Source: CAVYGN01 sp963796325 (GTDB lineage: Bacteria; Spirochaetota; Brevinematia; Brevinematales; JAOACQ01). Taken from it: DNA of 64,000 bases. The translations under genes were made by a program, and so were the position numbers. The notes beneath the pieces were generated by a model, which was given only the letters and a program-made list of their open reading frames with translations, searched no databases and had not been told where the DNA came from. Below are positions 48,013 through 58,511 of the stretch, piece by piece; the stretch's first letter is position 1; every line of letters starts with the position of its first letter. The stretch spans positions 538,572 through 602,571 of the forward strand of contig CAWCLF010000003.1 in NCBI GenBank assembly GCA_963796325.1, read 5' to 3'.

Positions 48013-49596
48013 TTGGGCGCAGGAGTGCAGAACGACTTCGCGGGCCAGAACGCCTTCGACCTCGCGGGCGGGATAAACCTGACCATGTTCCAGGGCAAGA
48101 ACGGCAGCGCGGGCATACAGATCCTTAGCACCGGCGTCAGTCTCAACAACGGCGGCGGGTACAACGGGTTCGCCATAACCGGCGGATACAACAGCCAGAC
48201 GGGAACCGAGCAGGTGGGATGGAACGGAACAAGCACTTTAAATGATTTCGGGAACGAAGCCGCTTCTATAGGCAGCGGCATAGCAAGCGGGATATCCGCA
48301 GCAGCGGGAGCCATCGGCAACGCGGCGAATTTCGTATATAACGGAGTTTCAGGAGCAGTGAGCGCCCTTGCATCGACGATACCGCCTGCAGGAAATAACG
48401 CAGCCTCCGCAGCGTTCGAAGGCACGCCGGCCGACCAGACCGAAGAGATGAAAAAACTCAACGCGGCAAGTAATTACGGAATAGATGTTAAAGACATGCT
48501 GAATAACCATCCTAATACAAGCACAGTCACTATCGATCCTTCAAGCCCCGCTTATTCATACATAGCGAGCCAGGCGCCGATACCGCCTACAGGAAAGACT
48601 TACCCAGTTAGTAACGGAGACACACTGGCCAACATTGCGGCTAGTAATAATATGAGTTTATCGCAGCTTCTCGCCCTGAACCCGCAGCTGAAGGGAAGCG
48701 AGAATTATATAGTACCGGGGCAGACCATCGCCCTCGATTCGACGGCAAGCGCCCAATTTGCAGGACAGACCGCCTCGCAGCAGCAGATGCAGATGAGCAG
48801 TCAGATCGGAGCGGCGTACACGGCAAGCCAGACGAAGCAGGGACAGAATGGACAAGCTTTGTTAAATGGATTACTGCCTTCGGTAAATATTTATGGGAAT
48901 AAAATAGTACTAGCAGGGGATAACATTAATACTACATACGGAAGCTCGGCGGTTGGTACATATAGTGCAATTCAAACAACAATGTTGCTGATGCAAACGA
49001 CATATGACAATGCATCTACAGTAGGGGGTTGGTATGTTCCTCAAAGCCCTTCTGAATCAGACAATTATCACCCAGATATGCTTGCAGCATGGGATGGCAG
49101 TACTCAAACAACATTAGGGGATATTTATAATGCTTGGGGACAGGCAAACGCAAGCGATAATCCTATTCTTTCGCCGACATTAAAAGATTGGAGCACAATT
49201 ACTGGATATGGTTCAATGGCGTTCGGTGTTGCTGGTATAATATTTCCACCTGCAGAAGGTGTGGCAGGCGCTTTATTGTGGGCATCGGCAAGCTTGGGTA
49301 TAGCAGCGGGTGGAGAAGATGTGGGTAAAGGAATCCAGGATAATTGGAATACAAGTGAAATGGGATTAGGTTTAACTGAAATTCTTGGAAGTGGTATCAG
49401 CGCTATAGGATCGTATTTTGCCGGGCAATATGTTGAGGGTTTTACGCAGAGTGTTTCAAAAACATTGTTCCGAACAACCCCTGTTTGGACCGGGATTTAT
49501 GGAAGAACCGCGAATGAAGTTACATCGGATTTAACTAGTACGGGGGTTGACTATGGTACTGATAAATTTAAGAAAATATTTCAGACCAACCAATAA
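48013..49596 (+). CDS. Orphan tip 1 with LysM and hydrophobic toxin-like end
   Basis: 527 residues from TTG 48013; GGAG is only 2 bp away, so initiation is poor and the frame is open upstream through the hairpin, as expected of a truncated silent module. Residues 1-139 are the pre-toxin region (DFAGQNAFDLAGGINLT to SAAFEGTP). A LysM domain follows at about 195-241 (KTYPVSNGDTLANIAASNNM, then NPQLKGSENYIVPGQTIAL). From about residue 275 the tip is unique: MLLMQTTYDNAST, then hydrophobic stretches AFGVAGIIFPPAEGVAGALL and ILGSGISAIGSYFAGQ that could insert in a membrane. Toxin class is not recognised. Confidence 0.6.
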   Translation: MGAGVQNDFAGQNAFDLAGGINLTMFQGKNGSAGIQILSTGVSLNNGGGYNGFAITGGYNSQTGTEQVGWNGTSTLNDFGNEAASIGSGIASGISAAAGAIGNAANFVYNGVSGAVSALASTIPPAGNNAASAAFEGTPADQTEEMKKLNAASNYGIDVKDMLNNHPNTSTVTIDPSSPAYSYIASQAPIPPTGKTYPVSNGDTLANIAASNNMSLSQLLALNPQLKGSENYIVPGQTIALDSTASAQFAGQTASQQQMQMSSQIGAAYTASQTKQGQNGQALLNGLLPSVNIYGNKIVLAGDNINTTYGSSAVGTYSAIQTTMLLMQTTYDNASTVGGWYVPQSPSESDNYHPDMLAAWDGSTQTTLGDIYNAWGQANASDNPILSPTLKDWSTITGYGSMAFGVAGIIFPPAEGVAGALLWASASLGIAAGGEDVGKGIQDNWNTSEMGLGLTEILGSGISAIGSYFAGQYVEGFTQSVSKTLFRTTPVWTGIYGRTANEVTSDLTSTGVDYGTDKFKKIFQTNQ

Positions 49597-49645
49597 TAAT
49601 TTTGAAATAGCTTAATTTGTCTATAAAATAATACTGGAGAACTTT

Positions 49646-50020
49646 ATGTATCAATGGCTGAATTGTCTATTTGTCAATCTTGCTTTGAATATAACTACCA
49701 ATAGGGGGGCGGCGTTCGATCCTTCGAAATTCCAATATAATGGTAACAATCCTTTCGCCTGGTTGGCATATAAGTTGTTATGGCCGATTGGGCGTTTATT
49801 TTTTGAGCATGGACTTTCTTTTTTTTGGGTAGCTCTTATTTTTTTTAGTTTAATAATATATATTTATTTATACCCATACATTTTTCATAAAGAGAGAACA
49901 GCAAATCAAAAAAGAAGAGACATGATGTGGTTGCTTATATTAATACCAACTTGGATATTTTTATTAGTTGTATCAATTCTTCACCAAATTCATATGAACC
50001 AGACATTAACTAAAGGATGA
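49646..50020 (+). CDS. Membrane immunity-like protein of cassette 1
   Basis: 124 residues. Membrane helices at about 58-80 (FFWVALIFFSLIIYIYLYPYIF) and 94-112 (MMWLLILIPTWIFLLVVSIL), with a weaker one near 38. AT-rich, directly after orphan tip 1. A multipass immunity protein fits a tip with membrane-inserting segments. No known family recognised. Confidence 0.5.
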   Translation: MYQWLNCLFVNLALNITTNRGAAFDPSKFQYNGNNPFAWLAYKLLWPIGRLFFEHGLSFFWVALIFFSLIIYIYLYPYIFHKERTANQKRRDMMWLLILIPTWIFLLVVSILHQIHMNQTLTKG

Positions 50021-50027
50021 TAATAGT

Positions 50028-50333
50028 ATGGACAAAAACCAGAATACTGCACAAAAAAATGTACCCGTCAAATTCCAGGACACCGCCAATAAAGTAGCAT
50101 ACTCCAACTTTGCTATCATCAACAACTCCTCCGAGGAGTTCCTGCTCGACTTCGGGAATATAACGCCGGGCAAGGAAGGCGTCGAAGTATTCACCCGGAT
50201 AGCATTAAGCCCCCGCAACGCGAGACTGTTTCTCGGCGCGCTGGCGGAAAGGGTCAAGAAGTTTGAAGAGCAGTTCGGACCGATCAAGCCGCCGGAGGCT
50301 GTGGAAATTGAAGCGATGAACAAGGGGAAATAG
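50028..50333 (+). CDS. DUF3467 protein, copy 2 (divergent)
   Basis: 101 residues, 7 bp after the immunity gene. Diverged from other copies in the middle (AIINNSSEEFLLDFGNITPGK, LFLGALAERVKKFEEQ) but identical at the end (KPPEAVEIEAMNKGK). Its 5' end differs, as in all copies, showing that the gene start travels with the cassette while its 3' end belongs to the shared element. Confidence 0.8.
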   Translation: MDKNQNTAQKNVPVKFQDTANKVAYSNFAIINNSSEEFLLDFGNITPGKEGVEVFTRIALSPRNARLFLGALAERVKKFEEQFGPIKPPEAVEIEAMNKGK

Positions 50334-50645
50334 TAAATCGGTATGAATTGACAAATAACCCCGCATTACGAGGAAGCGCAGGGGCCGCCGGCGAAAAACG
50401 GTGGAAAGCGGGCACGCTGTCCGAGACCGGTCATTGTATTTTATTACAGATCGATATATAATAAAATTGAAAAGGACATTAATGGCTTACAATGAGCGGT
50501 CGAGTTGTGCCCGCAGCCGTTTTGAGACGATGCGGCCCAAGCTTGCCGAATATGGCGGGGCCGGTTTTCTTTCGGTTCGCTTTCTTTTGACGGTTCAAAA
50601 GAAAGCGAACAGATAGGCAAGTACGACCTGTTCAAGTCCGGAGCG
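50334..50645 (+). repeat. Cassette-boundary element, copy 2 (312 bp)
   Basis: Same layout as copy 1: promoter 50434-50462, leader 50482-50616 and a perfect 16-bp hairpin (50575-50590 with 50595-50610). One base before the arm differs (CGGTTCGC rather than CTGTTCGC). Confidence 0.85.
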
Positions 50646-51748
50646 TTGGGCGCAGGAGTGCAGAACGACTTCGCGGGCCAGAACGCCTTCGACCTCGCGG
50701 GCGGGATAAACCTGACCCTGTTCCAGGGCAAGAACGGCAGCGCGGGCATACAGATCCTTAGCACCGGCGTCAGTCTCAACAACGGCGGCGGGTACAACGG
50801 GTTCGCCATAACCGGCGGATACAACAGCCAGACGGGAACCGAGCAGGTGGGATGGAACGGAACAAGCACTTTAAATGATTTCGGGAACGAAGCCGCTTCT
50901 ATAGGCAGCGGCATAGCAAGCGGGATATCCGCAGCAGCGGGAGCCATCGGCAGCGCGGCGAATTTCGTATATAACGGAGTTTCAGGAGCGGTAAGCGCCC
51001 TTGCATCGACGATACCGCCTCCAGGAAATAACGCAGCCTCCGTAGCGTTCGAAGGCACGCCGGCCGACCAGACCGAAGAGATGAAAAAACTCAACGCGGC
51101 AAGCAATTACGGAATTTCCGTTAACGATATTCTGAATAACCATCCTAATACAAACGCAGTCACTATCGATCCTTCAAGCCCCGCTTATTCATACATAGCG
51201 AGCCAGGCGCCGATACCGCCTACAGGAAAGACTTACCCAGTTAGTAACGGAGACACACTGGCCAACATTGCGGCTAGTAATAATATGAGTTTATCGCAGC
51301 TTCTCGCCCTGAACCCGCAGCTGAAGGGAAGCGAGAATTATATAGTACCGGGGCAGACCATCGCCCTCGATTCGACGGCAAGCGCCCAATTTGCAGGACA
51401 GACCGCCTCGCAGCAGCAGATGCAGATGAGCAGTCAGATCGGAGCGGCGTACACGGCAAGCCAGACGCAGAATAGTGGTTCAACCGAAGCTCAATCACTT
51501 GAATGGTTAAAAAAAATTGATGGAATGCCTTTACAGGAACAGGGTGGTTTATACTGGGCTGCGATCTTGTTGCCTACTGCAATAAGTTCTGTTACAAGTT
51601 TTGGACCTGCGATAGGAGCAGCAATGTCTGATACTGCATCTTCATTAGGGACTACGATAGGTGTAGGTGCCACCGCTGCCGCAGGATGGCTGGCAAATAA
51701 TTATAATAATGTTATAAACACTATACAGAATGTTAGTGTAAATACATA

Positions 51749-53376
51749 CCTGAATCCGTTAAGTTATCGACAAACAACCTTCTCTTGTTCTTTCCGCTTC
51801 AATTTTTGGCCAGTTCCTGCTGTATTATAACCAATAGTTGTGAATCATAACAAATTTTCGAAAATTAAATCTCCCAATAATCCTAAAAGTACATCTTTTA
51901 AAAATTTTAGGCGCAAACCCACTCTTTTCTTAAAACGCTAAAAACGGATCCTTTAACTCTTTTTTAAACAGTTAGCGTCCCGTATAACTTACGAAATAGA
52001 GGCAGACACGGATTATTCCTATATATCTTCAGAGCAAACTTTCTTGCATGGCAGACCAATTTTGCAGCCATATACATTATATCCTGTATGACGGTTTTGA
52101 GCCTTATCCTTTCTTTAGCTTTACTTCCAGGAATACCTTTATACCTTAGCGCATTTTGCCCGACCCACCTCAAAAGATTATAGGTAAAACATCCCAGTGA
52201 CAATACCAAAGAATTTGTTTTAAATTTTCCGCTGGGAAATCTCTCCAATCCAATATCTGACTTAATTTCCGAATGGAACTGTTCGCTTGTGCCGTGTTCC
52301 TCATACAAGCTGATAATTGTATCGGCATCATCCGATAATGATGTCCAGTAAGCTTTTACTTCAATGTCGGCTAATAGATTTGGATTGCCTTGCTTATCTA
52401 TCGTCCTTTCAATAACCTCATAAACCAGTTTTATTTCTTCTTTCAGCCCAACGTCCGCTCTTAACTTATCCCGATATACCGTTTTCCCTTCCCGTGGATT
52501 TTCAACTGACGCTGTTTCCGATTTTTCTATTCTTTCCAGATAATCAAGCGGGCTCTCTCTTCTTAAATTTCTTTTGATTATGAAATCAACTTTTTCATCT
52601 TCCGCACAGATTTTTATCGTATCATTGCTGTCATTCCCGCTGTCTACTCTCACAAGTATTTTACGTTCAAATATTTTCGCATTTTGTATTGCCTTGCGGA
52701 TAAATTCTCCTTTATCACATTGGGAGTGACTTTTACCTTCACGCAGCTCAACGCCAACAATCCATCCTTCTGCTTTCCCAAAATACGCAAATATTGGTGC
52801 ATAGCCGTAATACCCTGCGTAAGTCCTTGAGACTCCTTCCTTTTTTGTCTGTTCATTATTGAATGGTGATACATCTATATCCAGAGGAACTAAATCCCTG
52901 ATTGTCGGAGTTAAGCGGCCTTTCATCCTTTTTACCAGCCTTATGCTTTCATCGCTTATTTTATCGGGCCAGCTTTCAGGGGCCATATCCATTCGCTGTC
53001 TCAAATTTTCCTCCGATGGCACGGTCGGTATATCCATCATCGCTTTGAAAAATCTATCATTTCGATATTGCTCTATTTTTGCGAATTCTGTTTTGCCCAT
53101 AGCAAGCAGACTTGTATAGCTCTTTACGATATCTATATCTTTAATCTGCGGCCTTTTTCCCGAACTTTCCAATCTTTTATCAAGATTTGATTTGCGTATT
53201 AAAGAACCTATCAGTGTCAGTCCGCTTTCAGCCGCAATTAGCTCGTCTGTTTCCTCCAGGTCAAAACGGATAATTGTTTTCATTCCTTCACCCTCTGGGT
53301 GAACCTTATTAGGTCCATAACCCTATATATTGTAAAGGGTTAATCTATATTTTTCTAATTAGTTAACGGATTCAGG
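51749..53376 (-). mobile_element. IS1380-family-like insertion sequence
   Basis: 1628 bp. Terminal inverted repeats CCTGAATCCGTTAA (51749-51762) and TTAACGGATTCAGG (53363-53376). Target duplication ACATA at 51744-51748 and 53377-53381. Confidence 0.92.
51964..53283 (-). CDS. IS1380-family transposase
   Basis: 439 residues, ATG at 53283. DDE-type: LVPLDIDVSPFNNE, GYYGYAPIFAYFG, ILVRVDSGNDSND, and the C-terminal SEQFHSEIKSDIGLERFPSG with the catalytic Glu. Apparently intact. Confidence 0.9.
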   Translation of the reverse strand: MKTIIRFDLEETDELIAAESGLTLIGSLIRKSNLDKRLESSGKRPQIKDIDIVKSYTSLLAMGKTEFAKIEQYRNDRFFKAMMDIPTVPSEENLRQRMDMAPESWPDKISDESIRLVKRMKGRLTPTIRDLVPLDIDVSPFNNEQTKKEGVSRTYAGYYGYAPIFAYFGKAEGWIVGVELREGKSHSQCDKGEFIRKAIQNAKIFERKILVRVDSGNDSNDTIKICAEDEKVDFIIKRNLRRESPLDYLERIEKSETASVENPREGKTVYRDKLRADVGLKEEIKLVYEVIERTIDKQGNPNLLADIEVKAYWTSLSDDADTIISLYEEHGTSEQFHSEIKSDIGLERFPSGKFKTNSLVLSLGCFTYNLLRWVGQNALRYKGIPGSKAKERIRLKTVIQDIMYMAAKLVCHARKFALKIYRNNPCLPLFRKLYGTLTV

Positions 53377-53874
53377 ACATATTTAACAGGAGAATCATTA
53401 ATTAACAATACAATAATGCCAGCATTATCTGAAATGATTGCTGGCGGTGTTCCAACGGGTTTAATTAATGCCACATTAAACGGCGGTACTACTATAATAA
53501 ACAATGTTCAGAGTGGTAATAATTGGGATAGCGGATTGTCCGATTCGATGAATTCAGGGTTTGCATTCGGATTTGTACCGGGAGCTTTTGGATTTAACAA
53601 TAGTCTTGTGGCTTCAATGGCATGGAATGGCTTTTCAACATTCGGTCAAAGTATTTACCAACAGGGAAGTAATGGGGACAACCTCAATTGGAATCAAATA
53701 ATTAATCAAACATTATTCAGCACATTCGTGGCAGCCCCAGCCGCATATTCTTTAGGTTCATCATACATTCCGTTCCCTCAAGATAGTTATCAATGGGGGA
53801 TATCTCAAACTGCAACTAAAGTATGGGGTTATTATTTAAACAATTATGGAAAGAATGTGTTCGGGCAATGATCT

Positions 53875-54576
53875 ATGCATAGGGACTATACTGCTTCTTT
53901 CTTAGGTTATATAGTTGGTGGAGCTTTATTATTATTCGGTATTTTTTTTGGCATACCATTTTTTATAATCGGAATAATAAAACATTTTAATAAAGAAATC
54001 AATTTAACAACAGTAAATTTGTATGGTTCTATTATTCTTATTATTCTTTTTTTAACGCCTCTAATCTCCGATACATTTCTAACGCTAATATTTGCACCTT
54101 TTATTTCATATTGGCATATATGCGTTAGGGAAGATGGATTATATGGCAATTACTATTGGGAAAGACTTTTGCTTAAGAAGCCTCGCAAGCTTTGCGAGTG
54201 GTCCGATATTGAGAAGGTCAGGCAGTATGGCTTGCTGAATTTGGCTATATTCAGAACAGTAGTAATATTGAAAAACAAGAAGAAGTTTGCTATAACGAAT
54301 ATTTCTAATACTCCTAGAGATATGATGAATTTATACAAGGCAAAGGATAGGGCAGAAAGAACAATTAAATATTCAAATGCGATGTTTTATGCCCTCATAA
54401 TGAAGAGAATCGGGATAAATAAATTTGAGAATTTTAAAGGTAATTATTGGAATTATATAATGATGGCTTATGATTATGCAGACTTGATAATTGAAGAAGA
54501 CAGAAAGATGCTGGAAAAGCGAAAACAATGGGTTAAAGAGGATAGTGAAGCTACATCAAGAGCGATTCTGAAGTAA
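53875..54576 (+). CDS. Membrane immunity-like protein of cassette 2
   Basis: 233 residues from ATG 53875, 3 bp after the stop of orphan tip 2. Two membrane helices (about 9-35, IVGGALLLFGIFFGIPFFIIGII; about 48-78, LYGSIILIILFLTPLISDTFLTLIFAPF), then a soluble domain with a PH-like stretch (REDGLYGNYYWERLLLKKPRKLCEWSDIEKV). Unrecognised. Position implies immunity to tip 2. Confidence 0.5.
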   Translation: MHRDYTASFLGYIVGGALLLFGIFFGIPFFIIGIIKHFNKEINLTTVNLYGSIILIILFLTPLISDTFLTLIFAPFISYWHICVREDGLYGNYYWERLLLKKPRKLCEWSDIEKVRQYGLLNLAIFRTVVILKNKKKFAITNISNTPRDMMNLYKAKDRAERTIKYSNAMFYALIMKRIGINKFENFKGNYWNYIMMAYDYADLIIEEDRKMLEKRKQWVKEDSEATSRAILK

Positions 54577-54624
54577 AATTCTAGAGTTTTAGACTGATTA
54601 CGAAATTTCTAAAGAGGTTTATAT

Positions 54625-54930
54625 ATGGACAACAAAAACAAAAATAAACCCTCAAGCGTTCCCGTCAAATTTCAGGACACCGCCAATAAAGTCGCTTACT
54701 CCAACTTTGCGCTTATCAACAACTCGTCGGAGGAATTCCTCCTTGATTTCGGCACGATCTCTCCGGGCAGAGAGGGAGTTGAGGTATTCAGCAGGATAGC
54801 ACTAAGCCCTAGAAACGCGAAGCTGTTCCTACAGGGTCTGGCAGAGCGTGTGAAGAAATTCGAGGACCAGTTCGGACCGATCAAGCCGCCGGAGGCTGTG
54901 GAAATTGAAGCGATGAACAAGGGGAAATAG
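54625..54930 (+). CDS. DUF3467 protein, copy 3
   Basis: 101 residues. A distinct N-terminus (MDNKNKNKPSS) is joined to the invariant body found in copies 1 and 4. Confidence 0.8.
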   Translation: MDNKNKNKPSSVPVKFQDTANKVAYSNFALINNSSEEFLLDFGTISPGREGVEVFSRIALSPRNAKLFLQGLAERVKKFEDQFGPIKPPEAVEIEAMNKGK

Positions 54931-55242
54931 TAAATCGGTATGAATTGACAAATAACCCCGCATTACGAGGAAGCGCAGGGGCCGCCGGCGAAAAACGGTG
55001 GAAAGCGGGCACGCTGTCCGAGACCGGTCATTGTATTTTATTACAGATCGATATATAATAAAATTGAAAAGGACATTAATGGCTTACAATGAGCGGTCGA
55101 GTTGTGCCCGCAGCCGTTTTGAGACGATGCGGCCCAAGCTTGCCGAATATGGCGGGGCCGGTTTTCTTTCTGTTCGCTTTCTTTTGACGGTTCAAAAGAA
55201 AGCGAACAGATAGGCAAGTACGACCTGTTCAAGTCCGGAGCG
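54931..55242 (+). repeat. Cassette-boundary element, copy 3 (312 bp)
   Basis: Same layout as copy 1: promoter 55031-55059, leader 55079-55213 and a 17-bp hairpin (55171-55187 with 55192-55208). Confidence 0.85.
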
Positions 55243-56032
55243 TTGGGCGCAGGAGTGCAGAACGACTTCGCGGGCCAGAACGCCTTCGACCTCGCGGGCG
55301 GGATAAACCTGACCATGTTCCAGGGCAAGAACGGCAGCGCGGGCATACAGATCCTGAGCACCGGCGTCAGTCTCAACAACGGCGGCGGGTACAACGGGTT
55401 CGCCATAACCGGCGGATACAACAGCCAGACGGGAACCGAGCAGGTGGGATGGAACGGAACAAGCACTTTAAATGATTTCGGGAACGAAGCCGCTTCTATA
55501 GGCAGCGGCATAGCAAGCGGGATATCCGCCGCAGCGGGAGCCATAGGCAGCGCGGCGAGTTTCGTATATAACGGAGTTTCAGGAGCGGTGAGCGCCCTTG
55601 CATCGACGATACCGCCTGCAGGAAATAACGCAGCCTCCGCAGCGTTCGAAGGCACGCCGGCACTTGATGAAACCACTAGAAGAAACGGTCAGTTGCAGCC
55701 TATGAATGAACCTATAACAGGCAATCTGAACCTGCCGAATGTTAATCCGAGTTATGCATCGTTAAATCCTGCACAACCTCAATGGAATTATTTCGCAGCG
55801 AATATGGGAGGGACTCCAGGTTCTGCGGTTGATCCATCTGACTATATTTCAGCAAGCGATATACATGACCCTATAGAGATGAAAACATCAGAGCAAAAAT
55901 ATATAGATAAGACTAACGATCTTAAAATGCTTGAGAGTGTAGGTTTAGGCAGTTCTTTACTGCTCCCCATGCATTGGACAGGAATTGGGGTAAGTTAAGG
56001 TGGAACTGCTGACGTTCCAGACCCTCATAATT

Positions 56033-56929
56033 CTAAGCGCTCTTTTTCTTCCTGTCAACCAAATTATTATGGATTTCTTCAGGAGTCATATAACCAAGGC
56101 TCTGGTGCGGCCTTTCGTTGTTATAATATTCGAAGTACTTTTCTAAACCATAATATGCATCATCGACAGTGGCATAAGCATTCAGATAAGCTTCCTCATA
56201 TTTTACACTCCTCCAGAGCCGTTCCACGAAAATATTATCGAGAGCCCGTCCTTTCCCATCCATGCTGATCCTGATTCCTCCTTTTTGCAGGATTCCTGTA
56301 AATTCAATACTGGTAAATTGTGAACCTTGATCCGTATTGAATATTTCTGGTTTTCCCTTTGTGAGGGCTTCATTCAGCGCTTCTATGCAGAACCTCGAAT
56401 CCAGCGTATTCGATAACCTCCAGGAAAGGACATATCTACTATACCAATCTATAACTGCTGTCAGGTATACGAACCCTTTATCAAGCTTGATGTATGTAAT
56501 ATCCGTCGACCAGACCTGATTTGGCCGATCTATCACAAAGTTTTTCAACAAATATGGATATTTGCGATGCGCAAGATCAGGAATACTTGTTTTTTTCTTC
56601 GGATAAATAGCCTCAAGGCCTAATACTCCCATAAGCCTTCTTATCCGTTTCTCATTGACGAAATGGCCTTTGCGACAGAGAAAATCCGTCATCTTTCGAT
56701 AACCCAGGAAAGGATGTTTTGTATACTCCTTGTCAATCATATCCATATAGATTATGTTCTCAGTGCTTTCCGAGGTTTCCCTATAGTACATCGAGGACCT
56801 GGGAACATTAATAATTTTACATTGCTTTACGACGGATAATTGATCGTTATTCCAGTCTATCATATTCCGTTTCTCACTTCTTGAAAATGCCAAGCTGGAT
56901 AGATTTTTTTTTGAGCCAGTCGACCTCAA
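56033..56929 (-). CDS. IS3-family transposase OrfB (second type)
   Basis: 298 residues. Segment GYRKMTDFLCRKGHFVNEKRIRRLM (HTH_21-like), then VWSTDITYIK (Asp), IFNTDQGSQFTS (Asp) and LDNIFVERLWRSVKYEE (Glu). It overlaps OrfA; a run of nine T on the plus strand (56904-56912; A9 in the message) is a likely -1 frameshift site. Confidence 0.9.
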   Translation of the reverse strand: MRSTGSKKNLSSLAFSRSEKRNMIDWNNDQLSVVKQCKIINVPRSSMYYRETSESTENIIYMDMIDKEYTKHPFLGYRKMTDFLCRKGHFVNEKRIRRLMGVLGLEAIYPKKKTSIPDLAHRKYPYLLKNFVIDRPNQVWSTDITYIKLDKGFVYLTAVIDWYSRYVLSWRLSNTLDSRFCIEALNEALTKGKPEIFNTDQGSQFTSIEFTGILQKGGIRISMDGKGRALDNIFVERLWRSVKYEEAYLNAYATVDDAYYGLEKYFEYYNNERPHQSLGYMTPEEIHNNLVDRKKKSA

Positions 56930-57176
56930 CCTTCAGTTGGCCGATCTGCTGATACAGCTCTTCTTTTGTGGCTTCATCTTCTTTGGCCTGTTTTTCTTTC
57001 TTGCCAGAAAAGATGTCTGTCATACCTTCAAGAGCTTCTTGCTTCCACCTCGATATTTGATTGGGGTGGATCTCATACCTCTTGGCAATTTCGTTTAACG
57101 TTTCCCTTCCGATAATCGCTTCCAGTGCCACTTTTGCCTTGAATTCTGCCGAATGTTTTCTCCGCTGCGAACTCAC
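56874..57176 (-). CDS. IS3-family transposase OrfA (second type)
   Basis: 100 residues: helix-turn-helix FKAKVALEAIIGRETLNEIA and RYEIHPNQISRWKQE, then a leucine-zipper-like segment LYQQIGQLKVEVDWLKKK ending at the frameshift zone. Confidence 0.88.
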   Translation of the reverse strand: MSSQRRKHSAEFKAKVALEAIIGRETLNEIAKRYEIHPNQISRWKQEALEGMTDIFSGKKEKQAKEDEATKEELYQQIGQLKVEVDWLKKKSIQLGIFKK

Positions 57177-58023
57177 TTTTTGCCTCCTTAATTATTTTAC
57201 AATATTCGCAGCAGTTTTTCACCTTAACTGGCTGTCCAGTTTTTGGGGGGCACTATATTCCACAATAAATGATGCGGTAAAAAGCTATGATCCTGTACTT
57301 GAGAATATGTACAGTAATTACGTAAAAGATAATGGAATAACAGTATCAACCCTTAGCGGCAGCAAAGGGATTTCAAATAATAGCGAGTTCAATGCCGATG
57401 TTTACCAAGACCAATTGAATCATTATAACATCGTAATGAATGAGGTATCAGATGTTGTTGCGGTAAGAAATTTGAATAATACGATTAATACTCTGGAGAG
57501 TATTGGAATTACACAAACCCCTGAAATTACTGCTGCTATTTCAGATTTACAGGGACAGATAAATGTTGCAAAAGACTATTATGATCCAAATCTTCTCAAA
57601 AACAGTGTAAATAGCAGCCATTTCTCAATAGTCGGGGAGCAGGGATACGGACTTGGGACACTTGCAGGCACAAAAGGCGATGCATATAATGATAGAATTA
57701 GCATGCTACAAATGGATTCCAGTGGAAATATTACAATTAATGAATTTAATAATGCAAATTTAGATTCGACGAACTGGAGATATAATAGTTCGGCTGGTAC
57801 ATATGTTGATCAACAACAAAGATATTCTTCGACTGGTGATGGTATATATGATTTAACAACCACTGAAAAATGGCCAGATAATGCCACGCCTGATCCTGCA
57901 TTTAGTTTGCAGCTTAATAATGGTGGAGCTGTACCTACTGCAGATGGAAAAAATAATATTGCATACCCTTCACAAGCCCCGTGTGTTAGGATAGTTGTCG
58001 CCTAAAATATTAGGGGATAAAAA

Positions 58024-58506
58024 ATGAATAGTCAAATTCATTCAGAAGAATTCAGGAAAGCTGCGGTTCAAAAGATGTGTATTCCTGGCGGAAAGACCGT
58101 GATTGAATTGAGCAAGGAAATAGGAGTGAGTGATCAGACCCTTTACAATTGGAGGAAAATGATCCAGAATAATGTATCTAGAGGATACCAGGAGAGAAGC
58201 CCGAGAGGCTGGAAACTATCTGATAAATATCAGGCGGTATTAGACACTGCAAGCCAATCGGGAGAAGAGTTGGGCCAGTGGCTAAGGAAAAACGGACTTC
58301 AGACAACGCATATCGAACTCTGGAAACAGGAGTGTAAATCAGTGTTATCTAATAACTCATATAGAGAAGAAAACAAGGGTTTGAAAGCAAAAATCATAGA
58401 ATTAGAAAAGGAAATTAACCGTAAGGATAAAACTATAGCCGAGGTTACTTCTCTGCTGGTGCTTAAAAAAAAACTGAACAAGCTATTCGGCAAAGAGGAA
58501 GATTAA
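58024..58506 (+). CDS. IS3-like transposase OrfA, copy C
   Basis: 160 residues, identical to copy B. The A9 run at 58465-58473 permits a -1 shift: the shifted frame (TEQAIRQRGRLTP) runs open into OrfB, so an OrfAB fusion is likely. Confidence 0.9.
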   Translation: MNSQIHSEEFRKAAVQKMCIPGGKTVIELSKEIGVSDQTLYNWRKMIQNNVSRGYQERSPRGWKLSDKYQAVLDTASQSGEELGQWLRKNGLQTTHIELWKQECKSVLSNNSYREENKGLKAKIIELEKEINRKDKTIAEVTSLLVLKKKLNKLFGKEED

Positions 58507-58511
58507 CTCCC

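Larger units (their letters stand above)
50646..53871 (+). pseudogene. Orphan tip 2, split by an IS1380-family element
   Basis: Joining 50646-51748 to 53382-53871 restores 530 codons. Pre-toxin region and LysM match orphan tip 1 up to AYTASQT (about 51466), after which the tip is unique: LEWLKKIDGMPLQEQGG, hydrophobic AAILLPTAISSVTSFGPAIGAAM, and beyond the IS, LTGESLINNTIMPALSE, MIAGGVPTGLINATLNGG and SIYQQGSNGDNLNWNQI. It is Gly/Asn-rich and possibly membrane-active, but the class is unknown. Confidence 0.75.
55956..57257 (-). mobile_element. Second IS3-family insertion sequence
   Basis: 1302 bp. Imperfect terminal repeats: TTTACTGCTCCCCATGCATT from the left and TATAGTGCCCCCCAAAAACT from the right, both then TGGACAG. 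Target duplication TTC at 55953-55955 and 57258-57260. Confidence 0.88.

Noticed and set aside
47893..48013. Idea that a -1 ribosomal frameshift fuses the 44-aa leader to the orphan tip
   Set aside because: No convincing slippery heptamer is present, and the Rhs version has a different frame relation, so the model is not consistent across copies.
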